In this document: positions 29,123-38,193 of the stretch, piece after piece
Position numbering within the stretch: the first letter of the stretch is position 1
Layout: each line of letters begins with the position of its first letter
Assembly (NCBI RefSeq): GCF_007676705.1
Contig: NZ_VEBF01000002.1
Location: 1,756,452 to 1,820,451 of the forward strand
Origin: Paenibacillus xylanexedens
GTDB lineage: Bacteria; Bacillota; Bacilli; Paenibacillales; Paenibacillaceae
Direction: 5' to 3'
DNA length: 64,000 bases
Notes under the pieces: generated by a model
What the model was told of the DNA's origin: nothing
Databases searched by the model: none
Seen by the model: only the letters and a program-made list of their open reading frames with translations
Program-made: the position numbers and the translations under genes

Positions 29123-29788
29123 TTATTCCGCCTCCGCATAGCCTCCCGTGCTGGCATGCCGATTCGAAATTCGCTGAATGAGCTGTTCACTTACGATATC
29201 CGCGCCCAAGAGCTTCATCATGTGCTGTAGAAACTTGAGTCTCTCCAATGTCTGTTCCTGATCTCTACCAAAAAGAAGGGGGTTAATCCAAATGTTGACG
29301 AGCAACATGAATATTTCTGCACATTCCAAAGGAAATTCGACTGATATGGATCCGTCCTCCTTGCCCTGTTCCATGATACCAGCAATAATTCGTGCATCCT
29401 TCAGAACACCTTTTCTGATCCCGCCAAGAACAAACTGCGGATTCTTGATCTGTGTGCTAAGAACCTGATCAATCGAATTGGACTGGATTTCAGGATCAAC
29501 AATGATATTTTCCAAAATGCTGATGAGCTTCTGTCTGGCATTCGGAGCATGCGTGTTCTGGATGAGTTCCATGAACATATCCTCAGCCCGCCCAAGCTCC
29601 TTCTCCATCACTGCACTAAGGATATCCTCCTTGGACTTGAAATGATGATATATCGCACCTTTGGACATACCTAATTCATCTATAATGTCCTGAATACTCG
29701 TCTTTTCATATCCTTTTTCGGTAAACATCTGCGTTGAAACGGCCAATATCTGATCCAGTGTCTGTTCAGGGTATTTATTTCTAGCCAT
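29123..29788 (-). CDS. TetR/AcrR-family regulator
   Basis: 221-aa repressor-type protein. The N-terminal HTH reads TSIQDIIDELGMSKGAIYHHF, a typical TetR motif; the C-terminal ligand domain is all helical and its ligand is unknown. ATG 29788 follows AAGGAGG by 5 nt. Its promoter is overlapped by a 17-bp operator-like palindrome, so autorepression is likely. It heads a three-gene run with DUF4097 and a 2-TM protein; the ABC exporter upstream ends in its own terminator. Confidence 0.9.
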   Translation of the reverse strand: MARNKYPEQTLDQILAVSTQMFTEKGYEKTSIQDIIDELGMSKGAIYHHFKSKEDILSAVMEKELGRAEDMFMELIQNTHAPNARQKLISILENIIVDPEIQSNSIDQVLSTQIKNPQFVLGGIRKGVLKDARIIAGIMEQGKEDGSISVEFPLECAEIFMLLVNIWINPLLFGRDQEQTLERLKFLQHMMKLLGADIVSEQLIQRISNRHASTGGYAEAE

Positions 29789-29806
29789 AAAATCCTCCTT
29801 ATACAT

Positions 29807-29823
29807 ACCAACGGTCGGTATAT
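29807..29823 (-). promoter_or_regulatory. Putative TetR operator
   Basis: Inverted repeat ATACCGACCGTTGGTAT on the minus strand, between the -10 and the ribosome binding site of tetR, resembling operators of AcrR-type repressors. Confidence 0.7.
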
Positions 29824-29825
29824 AT

Positions 29826-29854
29826 AATATAGAGTATGGTGGTCTTATTGTAAA
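29826..29854 (-). promoter_or_regulatory. tetR promoter
   Basis: Minus-strand TTTACA (29849-29854) and TATATT (29826-29831) with 17-bp spacing, adjoining the putative operator. Confidence 0.7.
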
Positions 29855-29877
29855 TATTATGAATTTAACAGAACGAG

Positions 29878-29922
29878 AAAAAGGATCTCCGTTGAAATAC
29901 CTCATGGGTATAACGGAGACCC
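29878..29922 (-). terminator. Terminator of the ABC exporter gene
   Basis: Minus-strand GGGTCTCCGTT pairs with AACGGAGATCC (11 bp, one wobble), followed by TTTTTC. Confidence 0.85.
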
Positions 29923-29936
29923 TGCATTAATGGGAA

Positions 29937-31736
29937 TTACTCTTCGTTTTGCACTCTAGCTGCATTGCCTTCCTGTGCCACAAACTGCTTCTGTGCTAAT
30001 TCACGGTATACCGGATGATTACTAATTAATTCCGCATGTGTTCCCGTTCCGGTAACGTGTCCATGCTCCAGTACAACAATCTGATCGGAATCCACAACTG
30101 TGGACAATCGGTGCGCGATCACGATTGTGGTTCTGCCCTCCATCAGATTGGACAAAGCCTGTTGTACTTCATACTCCGAGGTGCTGTCCAAACTGGATGT
30201 CGCTTCATCCAACATAAGAATATCCGGACTGCGCAGTAAAGCACGAGCAATAGCAATCCGCTGACGTTGGCCCCCAGATAACTTGATTCCCCTCTCGCCT
30301 ACTTCCGTGTCATATCCCTGTGGCAGCTTGTCGATGAAGTCGGCAGAATAGGCCATCTCAGCAGCTCGTCGGATCTCATCCATCGTGGCCTCACGATCCA
30401 ATCCGTACGTGATGTTGTCTTTGATCGTGCCCGCCATAAGCGGACTCTCCTGAGAGACATACCCGATCTTGCTGCGCCAGGAGGCCAAAGAATAATCCGT
30501 TATCGCTTGTCCTCCATATGAAATATGGCCTGAATCCGGCATATAGAACTGCTCCATCAAAGAGAACAGCGTTGATTTGCCGCTACCGCTTGGACCGACA
30601 ATCGCCGTCACTTTGCGTGTAGGTACCGTCAGATTGATTCCGTGCAACACTTCCTCACCTGTAACATAGGAAAAGTGTACATCATGGAATGCAATCGTCT
30701 CATTTCCTTTTGGAGCTACCTTGGTACTGTCATGCGGCTCTTCCTCATCGGCAAGGATAGCTTGTATGCGCTCCGTTGCACCTACAACTTTTTGCAAACG
30801 GGAGTATAGCGTCGTGAATTGTCCCATTGGCATAATGACCTGGAACAACAGTAAAATGAACGCAACCAGTTCACCAGGCGACAGCAGTCCAGACGCTACG
30901 CGCATTCCCCCCACACCCAGAATAACGACCAACACCGCAGTCATGACAAATGTAAACAAGGGACCGATCAGAGCAAGGATGCGTGCTTCCTGCAAGCCAA
31001 AAGCAAACATTTTACGAATCCGGGAATCTCCTGCTTCCACTTCCTGTTTCTCCGTACCGTAGGCTTTGACTAATCGGATCTCGCCAATAACCTGACTAAG
31101 TACGGACGTAAGACCTGCCATCTCGTCCTGTTGCTTCTTGGAGATCTTGTACATTTTCTTACCGACTGGTAACAGAATCAACAGCGTAAGTGGCACCAGA
31201 CTCAGAATAATGAGCGACATCACCCAATCCAAATAGAACAGTAACGCCACACCACCCACAACGGCAACGATGTTGGACACAAAGGAAACCAGATAGTCTG
31301 CGATCAATGTCATGATCTGGCTTGTATCATTCGTAATTCGGCTCATGGTATCGCCAGTGCGATTGCGATCGAAATACGGCATTCGCAGCGACAATACCTT
31401 GTTCCACAGCTTGGTGCGTAGCGTTGCGACCACGCGTTGTCCGGCGTAATTTAACATATAAATGCTGATGCCCGAGGCAATCGCCTGAATCACAAATGCC
31501 CCAAGCAATAACAAAATAACAGATTTGTTCAGTGCCGAAGTGGTTAGCCCATCAATCAGACCTTTGGTCATCAATGGCACGATCAGTCCGGCTGTTGTTT
31601 GAATTAAAGTTAAGATGAGGGCCAGAATCAGGATCAGTTTTGGCGGGTTCGTGGATGCGATAAGCTTGACGAAATCCTTAAATCCCTTTTTTCCTACCTT
31701 CGGTTCATTCTGCCCTGCTTGTTGCTGCTCTTCCAT
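29937..31736 (-). CDS. ABC exporter, fused permease/ATPase (BmrA/LmrA-like)
   Basis: Half-transporter of 599 aa: six-helix TM domain (about 30-310), then a nucleotide-binding domain with GPSGSGKST Walker A, LSGGQRQR signature and ILMLDEATSSLD Walker B, and the switch histidine in VIAHRLST. Likely a homodimeric drug or lipid exporter. The start ATG 31736 follows AGGA by 7 nt. A TetR gene lies downstream, suggesting but not proving regulation, since a terminator lies between and the operator is found ahead of tetR. Confidence 0.92.
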   Translation of the reverse strand: MEEQQQAGQNEPKVGKKGFKDFVKLIASTNPPKLILILALILTLIQTTAGLIVPLMTKGLIDGLTTSALNKSVILLLLGAFVIQAIASGISIYMLNYAGQRVVATLRTKLWNKVLSLRMPYFDRNRTGDTMSRITNDTSQIMTLIADYLVSFVSNIVAVVGGVALLFYLDWVMSLIILSLVPLTLLILLPVGKKMYKISKKQQDEMAGLTSVLSQVIGEIRLVKAYGTEKQEVEAGDSRIRKMFAFGLQEARILALIGPLFTFVMTAVLVVILGVGGMRVASGLLSPGELVAFILLLFQVIMPMGQFTTLYSRLQKVVGATERIQAILADEEEPHDSTKVAPKGNETIAFHDVHFSYVTGEEVLHGINLTVPTRKVTAIVGPSGSGKSTLFSLMEQFYMPDSGHISYGGQAITDYSLASWRSKIGYVSQESPLMAGTIKDNITYGLDREATMDEIRRAAEMAYSADFIDKLPQGYDTEVGERGIKLSGGQRQRIAIARALLRSPDILMLDEATSSLDSTSEYEVQQALSNLMEGRTTIVIAHRLSTVVDSDQIVVLEHGHVTGTGTHAELISNHPVYRELAQKQFVAQEGNAARVQNEE

Positions 31737-31809
31737 TCCCGTTCCTCCCGTTCTCCATCTGCTCACCAGAGATCATACGTATGAATTTACATGACGTTGC
31801 CTTTTCTTA

Positions 31810-33108
31810 TTACAAAACGCCATGCAACACAAAATTGGCTAAAAAGAGGATGGAAATGCCATACATGACCACAGGCACCTGTTTACCTTGACCTGCTGCC
31901 AGTTTCGCTAGTGGATAGGCAATAAATCCAAACGCCATACCGTCCACGATGCTATATGTAAATGGAATCATGACCATGATCAGAAATGCTGGGAAAGCCT
32001 CTGTAAAGTCACCAAAGTCCATATCCTTCACACCTTGCACCATCAGTCCACCAATAATGATCAAAATGGGTGCAATCGCACTGTCTGGAATATAACCGAG
32101 CAGCGGGATGAAGAAGAAGGTCGCCCCAAACAAAACGGCTGTCACGAGCGGAGTTAACCCTGTGCGTCCACCTGCCGCAATCCCGGCTGTAGTCTCGGCT
32201 GCAGCAACTGGAGGACTACTTCCAAATATGCCTGCCAGCAAGGTACTAATCGATAGGGCGCGCAGACTACCTTTGAACCGCTCTGGACGACCAATCATCT
32301 GTGTCTGAGCGGTAATTAATCCGATATTTTCGAACACCACAATCAGCAGTAGCAAAAATACTGCAATCCAGAACGCTACATCAGCCAGCTTCATCAAAGA
32401 CAACTCGCCAAACAAGCCGCCGTATTGACGCAGCGCATCCATCGCTGATACGGATTCACCCGGGTTCACTGCTCCAAGTACATAGGCAAGGCCTGTCCCG
32501 ACCAGAATACTGATGAGAAGTCCACCCTGTACATTCCGTATAAATAAAATCAAGGCAAGCACCAGCGTAACGCAGGCTGTAATGACATTCGGATCATTGA
32601 AGTGCCCAATCGCGACAAACGTGGTCTGGTGTGCGATGACAATTCCACTTTTTTGCAAACCAATAAATGTGAGGAACAAACCAATCCCCACCGTAATCCC
32701 ATGCTGCAGATTTTTCGGGATTGCTTCGCTGATCATTTTGTATAGTGACGTAAACGCAACAATGGCAAATAGTATACCTGTAACGGTTACAACGGCCAGC
32801 GCTTCTTGCCAGCTTAATTTCATCGAGTGTACAAGTGTATACGTGAAAAATGCATTAATCCCCATTCCAGGCACAACAATAATCGGTGATTTCCCGCCAA
32901 ATGCCATGAGCAAACAACCTGCAATGGACGTCAGCAGGGTTCCAACCATGGCCGCCTGCAAGGGCATTCCGGCATCGGAAAGAATTGTAGCATTGACCAT
33001 AACGATATAGACCACGGCAAAATAGGAAATGGCTCCCGCCACAATTTCCTTTTTCCATTGGTCTCCTGACTCCATGCCAAGACGTTTGGTCATCCATCCG
33101 TGTTTCAT
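31810..33108 (-). CDS. NCS2 purine permease, AzgA/PbuG type
   Basis: Multi-helix purine nucleobase permease, 432 aa. The AzgA-type signatures are VPGMGINAFFTYTLVH near residue 85 and SSPPVAAAETTAGIAAGGRTG in the second half. Related proteins import guanine/hypoxanthine with a proton; the precise base is inferred. AGGGG lies about 11 nt before the ATG. Upstream is a long gap holding an inverted-repeat element; no purine riboswitch consensus was found there. Confidence 0.9.
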   Translation of the reverse strand: MKHGWMTKRLGMESGDQWKKEIVAGAISYFAVVYIVMVNATILSDAGMPLQAAMVGTLLTSIAGCLLMAFGGKSPIIVVPGMGINAFFTYTLVHSMKLSWQEALAVVTVTGILFAIVAFTSLYKMISEAIPKNLQHGITVGIGLFLTFIGLQKSGIVIAHQTTFVAIGHFNDPNVITACVTLVLALILFIRNVQGGLLISILVGTGLAYVLGAVNPGESVSAMDALRQYGGLFGELSLMKLADVAFWIAVFLLLLIVVFENIGLITAQTQMIGRPERFKGSLRALSISTLLAGIFGSSPPVAAAETTAGIAAGGRTGLTPLVTAVLFGATFFFIPLLGYIPDSAIAPILIIIGGLMVQGVKDMDFGDFTEAFPAFLIMVMIPFTYSIVDGMAFGFIAYPLAKLAAGQGKQVPVVMYGISILFLANFVLHGVL

Positions 33109-33139
33109 TTCGTTCTATTCCCCTCTCTCTATTTATAAA

Positions 33140-33355
33140 TTCAACTAAAGAATGTTTACACTTGCCACTCCGATGACAGAATAACCTTCCGATCGCTGTT
33201 ATCCCCAGATTTTTCTCATTTCCTTCTCCAAAGGGAAAATCCGGTGATAGCGTATGCTTCCGATGTAGCTTTCTTTCAGAAAGCTTTTAGGCGAATGCTT
33301 CGCTTCTCCAGCTTTTTTCTGTCCTCTCCGTTCTCGTGTAAAAAGTTAAGTTGAA
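33140..33355. repeat. MITE-like 216-bp intergenic element with terminal inverted repeats
   Basis: The ends match as imperfect inverted repeats: left TTCAACTAAAGAATGTTTACAC, right (reverse complement) TTCAACTTAACTTTTTACAC, each given as 20-22 nt shortened to the shared TTCAACT and TTTACAC parts. Inside are GCGAA-TGC-TTCGC and AGCTTTCT-TTC-AGAAAGCT hairpins and a GGATAAC/GTTATTC pair. No open reading frame. No clear target duplication. The rest of the 33109-33580 gap shows only the tcdA terminator. Confidence 0.55.
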
Positions 33356-33525
33356 CCTATATGCCGCAAATCATTATGTATGTATCATCATTTCGCGCAG
33401 CAGTGAATATCATACACGGTTTTGACTTTGAAGTACATGACGTAACTCTGACATTTATCTAGGGATACAGTTCGGCTATCATGGATGATTGACGTCCGAT
33501 TACTCTGACTTCGAAGTATGATCAC

Positions 33526-33560
33526 ACAAAAAAGCGCAGATGCCTTATCAGCATCCACGC
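33526..33560 (-). terminator. Terminator of tcdA
   Basis: Minus-strand GCGTGGATGC/GCATCTGCGC (10 bp, two wobbles) followed by TTTTTTGTG, 20 bases after the tcdA stop. Confidence 0.85.
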
Positions 33561-33579
33561 TTCTTCAGTTGGCAGCAAG

Positions 33580-34338
33580 TTACTGCTGCTTGTTCTCTGC
33601 AATCTCTAACAAATCCTTAATCGCAACACTGACCATAATCAGTCCAGCTACCGGAGGCACAAAAGAGTTACTCGCAGGTGGCTGTTTAGCCTTACGAATT
33701 TCCGGAGCATTCTCGGGAACGATTTTTTGTGTTACGTCCTCACGCGGTTTCATCGGCTTTTCAGTCGAGAAAACCACTTTCACGCCTTTTTTGATGCCGT
33801 CTTTACGAAGTGTGGTACGCACAACACGGGCAATCGGGTCCATGGTCGTTTTCGAAATATCTGCAACCTGGAATTTCGTCGGGTCCATTTTATTCGCCGC
33901 ACCCATACTGGAAATCATCGGAATTTTACGTTTGAGGCACTCTTTAATGAGATGGATTTTGTAGATAATCGTGTCGGATGCATCCAGCACATAATCCAGT
34001 TCATATTTGAACAATTCCTCATACGTTTCTTCCGTGTAAAACATATTCAGGGCAATTGCATCACATTCCGGATTGATCAGTTTCACACGTTCCACCATCA
34101 GATCCGCTTTTTTCTGCCCTACTGTCGTGGTCAGAGCATGAATCTGGCGGTTAATGTTGGTGATGTCCACTACGTCTTTATCAATCAGGATGATGCGACC
34201 TACACCGCTGCGGGCAAGAGCTTCTACAGCAATACCACCTACGCCGCCAATACCGAGCACGGCTACTGTACTATTCTTCAATGTGTTCAGACCTTCAGGT
34301 CCGATCGCAAGTTCTGTTCTTGAAAATTGATGGAGCAT
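33580..34338 (-). CDS. tcdA: tRNA threonylcarbamoyladenosine dehydratase TcdA (YrvM)
   Basis: E1-like ATP-dependent enzyme cyclising t6A to ct6A at A37 of tRNAs, 252 aa. The start MLHQFSRTELAIG and nucleotide motif VLGIGGVGGIAVEALARSG (near residue 30) are typical, as is DKDVVDITNINRQIHA and the later VFSTEKP. AAAGGAGG precedes the ATG by 12 nt. It follows aspS by 18 bases, the third gene of hisS-aspS-tcdA as in B. subtilis. Confidence 0.92.
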   Translation of the reverse strand: MLHQFSRTELAIGPEGLNTLKNSTVAVLGIGGVGGIAVEALARSGVGRIILIDKDVVDITNINRQIHALTTTVGQKKADLMVERVKLINPECDAIALNMFYTEETYEELFKYELDYVLDASDTIIYKIHLIKECLKRKIPMISSMGAANKMDPTKFQVADISKTTMDPIARVVRTTLRKDGIKKGVKVVFSTEKPMKPREDVTQKIVPENAPEIRKAKQPPASNSFVPPVAGLIMVSVAIKDLLEIAENKQQ

Positions 34339-34356
34339 TGAGAATCGATGCCTCCT

Positions 34357-36135
34357 TTATTTCTTTTCCGCTACCGGTTTACGGGCTACACGGATGTGAA
34401 GTTGTTCCAATTGAGAATCATCCACTTCGGAAGGTGCATTCATGAGCAGATCCGTTGCACTTGCCGTTTTCGGGAAGGCAATCGTTTCACGCAGATTCGT
34501 GCGACCCGCCAGCAACATCACAAGACGGTCCAGACCAAAGGCAATACCACCATGCGGTGGAGTTCCATATTCGAATGCTTCCAACAGATAGCCGAATTTC
34601 TCATTCGCTACTTCTGGTGAGAGTCCAAGGGCAGCAAACATTTTCTCCTGAACATCACGTTTGTAGATACGCATCGAACCGCCACCTACTTCATAACCAT
34701 TCAGAACAAGGTCATAGGCTTGAGCGCGGATTGCACCCGGATCTGTGTCGAACAGATGTATATCTTCGTCTTTTGGACGTGTGAACGGATGGTGCTCTGC
34801 CACATAACGCTTGGCATCTTCATCATATCCGAGGAGTGGGAAGTCCACAACCCATGCAAATTTGAATTTGCTGTCATCAATCAGTCCGAGTTGACGGCCG
34901 ATTTTCAGACGCAATGCGCCCAGAACGTCAGCAACCACTTTTTTGGTGTCTGCGGAGAAGAGCAACAAGTCTCCATCTTCAGCACCAGTACGTTCTTTGA
35001 CAGCTTCGATCTCTTCAGGCGTGAAGAACTTCACGATTGGCCCTTTGAATTCCCCGTCTTTCACTTGAATCCAAGCCAGACCTTTCGCACCGTAACGTGC
35101 AGCAAATGGTCCGAGATCATCGATCTCTTTACGGCTCCATGTACCACAGCCTTTGGCGTTCAGCACTTTCACTTCTCCACCTTTTTCGATGACAGAAGCA
35201 AATACTTTAACCCCACTGTTGGCTACGATATCGTTCATTTCAACCAATTCCATGCCAAAACGCAGATCTGGTTTGTCTGAACCGTATTTACCCATCGCAT
35301 CCGCATACGTAATCCGTTGGAAAGGCAGTTCCAACTCAATACCTTTCGTTTCACGCAGCAATTTGGCCATCAATTCTTCCATCATTGGCAGCAGGTCATC
35401 CTGTTGCAGGAAGGAAGTCTCGATGTCGACTTGAGTGAATTCTGGTTGACGGTCTGCACGCAGATCCTCATCCCGGAAACAACGAGCGATCTGATAATAA
35501 CGCTCAACGCCACCCACCATCAGCAATTGTTTGTAGATTTGTGGGGATTGTGGCAAGGCGAAGAATTCACCTTCATGCACACGGCTCGGTACGAGATAAT
35601 CACGCGCACCTTCCGGGGAACTCTTGGTCAGAATTGGTGTTTCCACTTCAACAAACTCTTCTCCATCCAGGTAGTCACGGAACACTTTGGATGCTTTGGA
35701 ACGCAGTTTCAGTGTTTCGAACATTTCCGGACGACGCAGGTCCAGGTAACGATATTTCAAACGAAGGGATTCGTCGACTTCGACACCATCTTCGATGAAG
35801 AATGGTGGTGTTTTTGCCGCGTTCAGCACTTCGATTTCAGTGATTTGAACTTCAATTTCACCAGTAGGCAGGTTTTTGTTAACTGTTTCTGCATCACGTT
35901 TAACGACTTTACCCGTTACAGCGATAACATACTCGCTACGTACGCGATCTGCGATTTGCAGAGCTTCGCCGGAGTAAGCCGGGTTAAAGACAACTTGTAC
36001 AATTCCGCTGCGATCACGCAGGTCGATGAAGAGTACGCCCCCCAAGTCACGGCGGGTCTGAACCCAACCGTTCAATGTTACTGTTTCACCGATATGTGCG
36101 GGTGTTAATGCGCCGCAATGATGACTTCTTTTCAT
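34357..36135 (-). CDS. aspS: Aspartyl-tRNA synthetase
   Basis: Class IIb synthetase, 592 aa: OB-fold anticodon-binding domain ([20 protein letters not shown]), class II motif 1-2 core ([22 protein letters not shown] is split over the motif 2 loop), the bacterial insertion domain, and motif 3 [15 protein letters not shown]. It ends AEKK. The ATG at 36135 follows GAGGAG by 7 nt. It lies 200 bases after hisS; that gap holds only a small GGGCAG/CTGCCC hairpin. Confidence 0.97.
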   Translation of the reverse strand: MKRSHHCGALTPAHIGETVTLNGWVQTRRDLGGVLFIDLRDRSGIVQVVFNPAYSGEALQIADRVRSEYVIAVTGKVVKRDAETVNKNLPTGEIEVQITEIEVLNAAKTPPFFIEDGVEVDESLRLKYRYLDLRRPEMFETLKLRSKASKVFRDYLDGEEFVEVETPILTKSSPEGARDYLVPSRVHEGEFFALPQSPQIYKQLLMVGGVERYYQIARCFRDEDLRADRQPEFTQVDIETSFLQQDDLLPMMEELMAKLLRETKGIELELPFQRITYADAMGKYGSDKPDLRFGMELVEMNDIVANSGVKVFASVIEKGGEVKVLNAKGCGTWSRKEIDDLGPFAARYGAKGLAWIQVKDGEFKGPIVKFFTPEEIEAVKERTGAEDGDLLLFSADTKKVVADVLGALRLKIGRQLGLIDDSKFKFAWVVDFPLLGYDEDAKRYVAEHHPFTRPKDEDIHLFDTDPGAIRAQAYDLVLNGYEVGGGSMRIYKRDVQEKMFAALGLSPEVANEKFGYLLEAFEYGTPPHGGIAFGLDRLVMLLAGRTNLRETIAFPKTASATDLLMNAPSEVDDSQLEQLHIRVARKPVAEKK

Positions 36136-36346
36136 AACCAAACTCCTCATTATGTGAATTTCCGTTCTGTGTGGGCAGTTAGTGCCTGCCCTTCAACAGT
36201 CCGGTTACGTGTAGACCATGTATTCGAAAAGGCATGTTACCTCTGGCCCACCAACTCCCGATTAGTCGAAAGCGTCGGAACCTCAGTAATGTTGCCGGAT
36301 CAATTGCTTTACTTGAATGTTTAAGACTTAATGTAACACTTCGTGC

Positions 36347-37600
36347 TTATTTACTTTCGCGTATAGCCGCTACCAGATCATCCAGCTTCACAGTTTGTTG
36401 TTCACCCGTATCCATCGACTTGAGGGCGATCTCACCACGCTCCAACTCGTCATCACCAAGGATGGCAGTGTAGCGGGATTTGAAGCGGTCTGCTGATTTC
36501 ATCTGTGCTTTCATCTTACGGCCCAGATAATCACGTTCACCAGACAGTCCAGACTGACGAAGTTTGAACAACAGACGGTTCACTTCACGATCAGCTGCCT
36601 CTCCCAGAGCAACAAAGTACACATCCAGTGGAGCCAGTGTAGTAACTTCAATGTTTTGGTGCTCCAGAATCAGTTGAATGCGCTCCAGGCCAATACCGAA
36701 ACCGATACCTGGCTGATCAGGTCCGCCGATATCCCCAACGAGACCATTGTATCGACCGCCACCACCAACCGTATCAATTGCTCCAATACCTTGGGCTTTT
36801 AATTCAAAAGCAGTCAGTGTGTAGTAATCCAAGCCACGTACCAGACGATTATTCACAGCATAATCTACTCCGAAATCATCCAGGTATGACTGCAGCTTGG
36901 CAAAGTGATTCAAAGACTCTTCATCCAGGCTATCCAGTATGGACGGTGCCCCTGCGAATTTGTCCTGATCGACTTTGCAGTCAAGTACACGCAGTGGATT
37001 GCGCTCCATGCGGGACTGGCAGTCCTTGCATAGACTGTCTTTCATCGGTCTGAGGAACCCAAGTAATGTCTCGCGGTATTCTGCACGGCTGGTTGAGTTA
37101 CCCACGGAGTTGATCTCCACTTTGACATCCTTCAAGCCGAGCTCTACGCACAACTGGTAGCCCAGTGCGATCACTTCCGCATCAATCGCCGGGTCCAGCG
37201 CACCGATGGCTTCTACACCAAACTGGTGGAACTGACGCTGACGGCCTGCCTGTGGACGCTCATACCGGAACATCGGACCGATGTAATAGAGCTTGCTCAC
37301 ATCTGGTTCACCATAGATTTTGTTCTCTACATACGCACGGACAACACCTGCTGTTCCCTCCGGACGAAGAGTCATGCTGCGATTGCCTTTGTCGTCAAAG
37401 GTATACATTTCTTTCTCAACAATATCCGTAGTCTCTCCTACACCGCGTACAAATAAAGAAGTCTGTTCGAAGATCGGTGTACGAATCTCACGGTAATTAA
37501 ACCGTCGACATAGATCTCGTGCTTTTTCTTCTACATACTGCCACTTCTCGACAACTCCAGGCAGTAAGTCCTGCGTTCCTGTCGGTTTTTGAAAAGCCAT
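36347..37600 (-). CDS. hisS: Histidyl-tRNA synthetase
   Basis: Class II synthetase, 417 aa. It starts [15 protein letters not shown]; motif 2 shows [26 protein letters not shown] residues, with the histidine A motif [14 protein letters not shown] and motif 3 [12 protein letters not shown]. The C-terminal anticodon domain is complete. The ATG at 37600 follows GGAGGG. A T-box leader precedes it, and aspS and tcdA follow in the same direction. Confidence 0.97.
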   Translation of the reverse strand: MAFQKPTGTQDLLPGVVEKWQYVEEKARDLCRRFNYREIRTPIFEQTSLFVRGVGETTDIVEKEMYTFDDKGNRSMTLRPEGTAGVVRAYVENKIYGEPDVSKLYYIGPMFRYERPQAGRQRQFHQFGVEAIGALDPAIDAEVIALGYQLCVELGLKDVKVEINSVGNSTSRAEYRETLLGFLRPMKDSLCKDCQSRMERNPLRVLDCKVDQDKFAGAPSILDSLDEESLNHFAKLQSYLDDFGVDYAVNNRLVRGLDYYTLTAFELKAQGIGAIDTVGGGGRYNGLVGDIGGPDQPGIGFGIGLERIQLILEHQNIEVTTLAPLDVYFVALGEAADREVNRLLFKLRQSGLSGERDYLGRKMKAQMKSADRFKSRYTAILGDDELERGEIALKSMDTGEQQTVKLDDLVAAIRESK

Positions 37601-37634
37601 CTTGATCCCTCCAGCATTGATTTTCTCTATATAA

Positions 37635-37688
37635 CAAAAAAATCCCTCGCCCTGTCTGCTATGTATAGCAAACAAAGGGACGAGAGAT
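37635..37688 (-). terminator. T-box regulated terminator of hisS
   Basis: Minus-strand ATCTCTCGTCCCT pairs with AGGGCGAGGGAT around an internal TGCTAT/ATAGCA helix, followed by seven T residues. Confidence 0.85.
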
Positions 37689-37982
37689 TGTGTAATATAC
37701 ATTCACCCGTGGTACCACCCACATTCCGGAACCCTGACACTTTAGCCGTTCAGGTTCTTCTGATGATCAGGATTGTCAAACTCCCCTGGATCAAGCAGAT
37801 ATTCCGCTCTACGTGTAACGCACGTCCTGCGCAGGCCAGCTACTGTCAACAGATCAACTCTGCTGTGTTCGCTGTCTGTTCTCGGGGAAGTCATTCGTCC
37901 GCTCATCAAGAGAATCCTTACAGCCTGGGGATTCCTCTCTGGTCATGTGGGCACGGAGTACTTGGTCCCGTCATCAAATCAA
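37635..37982 (-). promoter_or_regulatory. T-box leader of hisS-aspS-tcdA, Asp (GAC) specifier
   Basis: T-box core GGGTGGTACCACG is at about 37708-37720, with a terminator stem at 37635-37688. In stem I the helices GGGA/TTCCC and TCCG/CGGA enclose a loop with AAGTA on the 5' side and CGAATGAC on the 3' side, aligned like the alaS leader. This puts GAC (Asp) at 37890-37892, rather than a His codon. A -10-like TATATT lies at 37984-37989. Confidence 0.85.
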
Positions 37983-38008
37983 TAATATAGTTCAAGAAAC
38001 GACTTTAA

Positions 38009-38022
38009 TTGACTATAGTCAA
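38009..38022. promoter_or_regulatory. Perfect palindrome in the hisS promoter region
   Basis: TTGACTATAGTCAA, a perfect 14-bp palindrome containing a -35-like TTGACT on the minus strand, about 20 bases upstream of the T-box -10. Could be an operator. Confidence 0.4.
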
Positions 38023-38149
38023 CGTATTATTTTCTGATTGTAATGAACCGCAGTACTAAAGTCAAGGGTTAACACGAAAAGACAGCACAAAAAAATTACC
38101 CATAACGCTTTACGGAATGAATAGTCTACAGAAATCACTGCTAATAGAA

Positions 38150-38175
38150 GTTGGATTTCTCCAATGAATCCCAAC
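38150..38175 (-). terminator. Possible terminator of the SEC-C gene
   Basis: Minus-strand GTTGGGATT/AATCCAAC (one bulge) followed by TTCTATT. The T tract is weak. Confidence 0.35.
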
Positions 38176-38193
38176 CTCCATAGCTTCATAACT

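Noticed and set aside
33109..33580. Purine riboswitch before the AzgA-type permease gene
   Set aside because: The riboswitch core with its conserved TCTACC loop was not found on the minus strand; the gap is instead filled by the inverted-repeat element.
35317..36108. 263-codon plus-strand frame inside aspS
   Set aside because: Antisense shadow of a conserved gene, with no start signal or recognisable domain.
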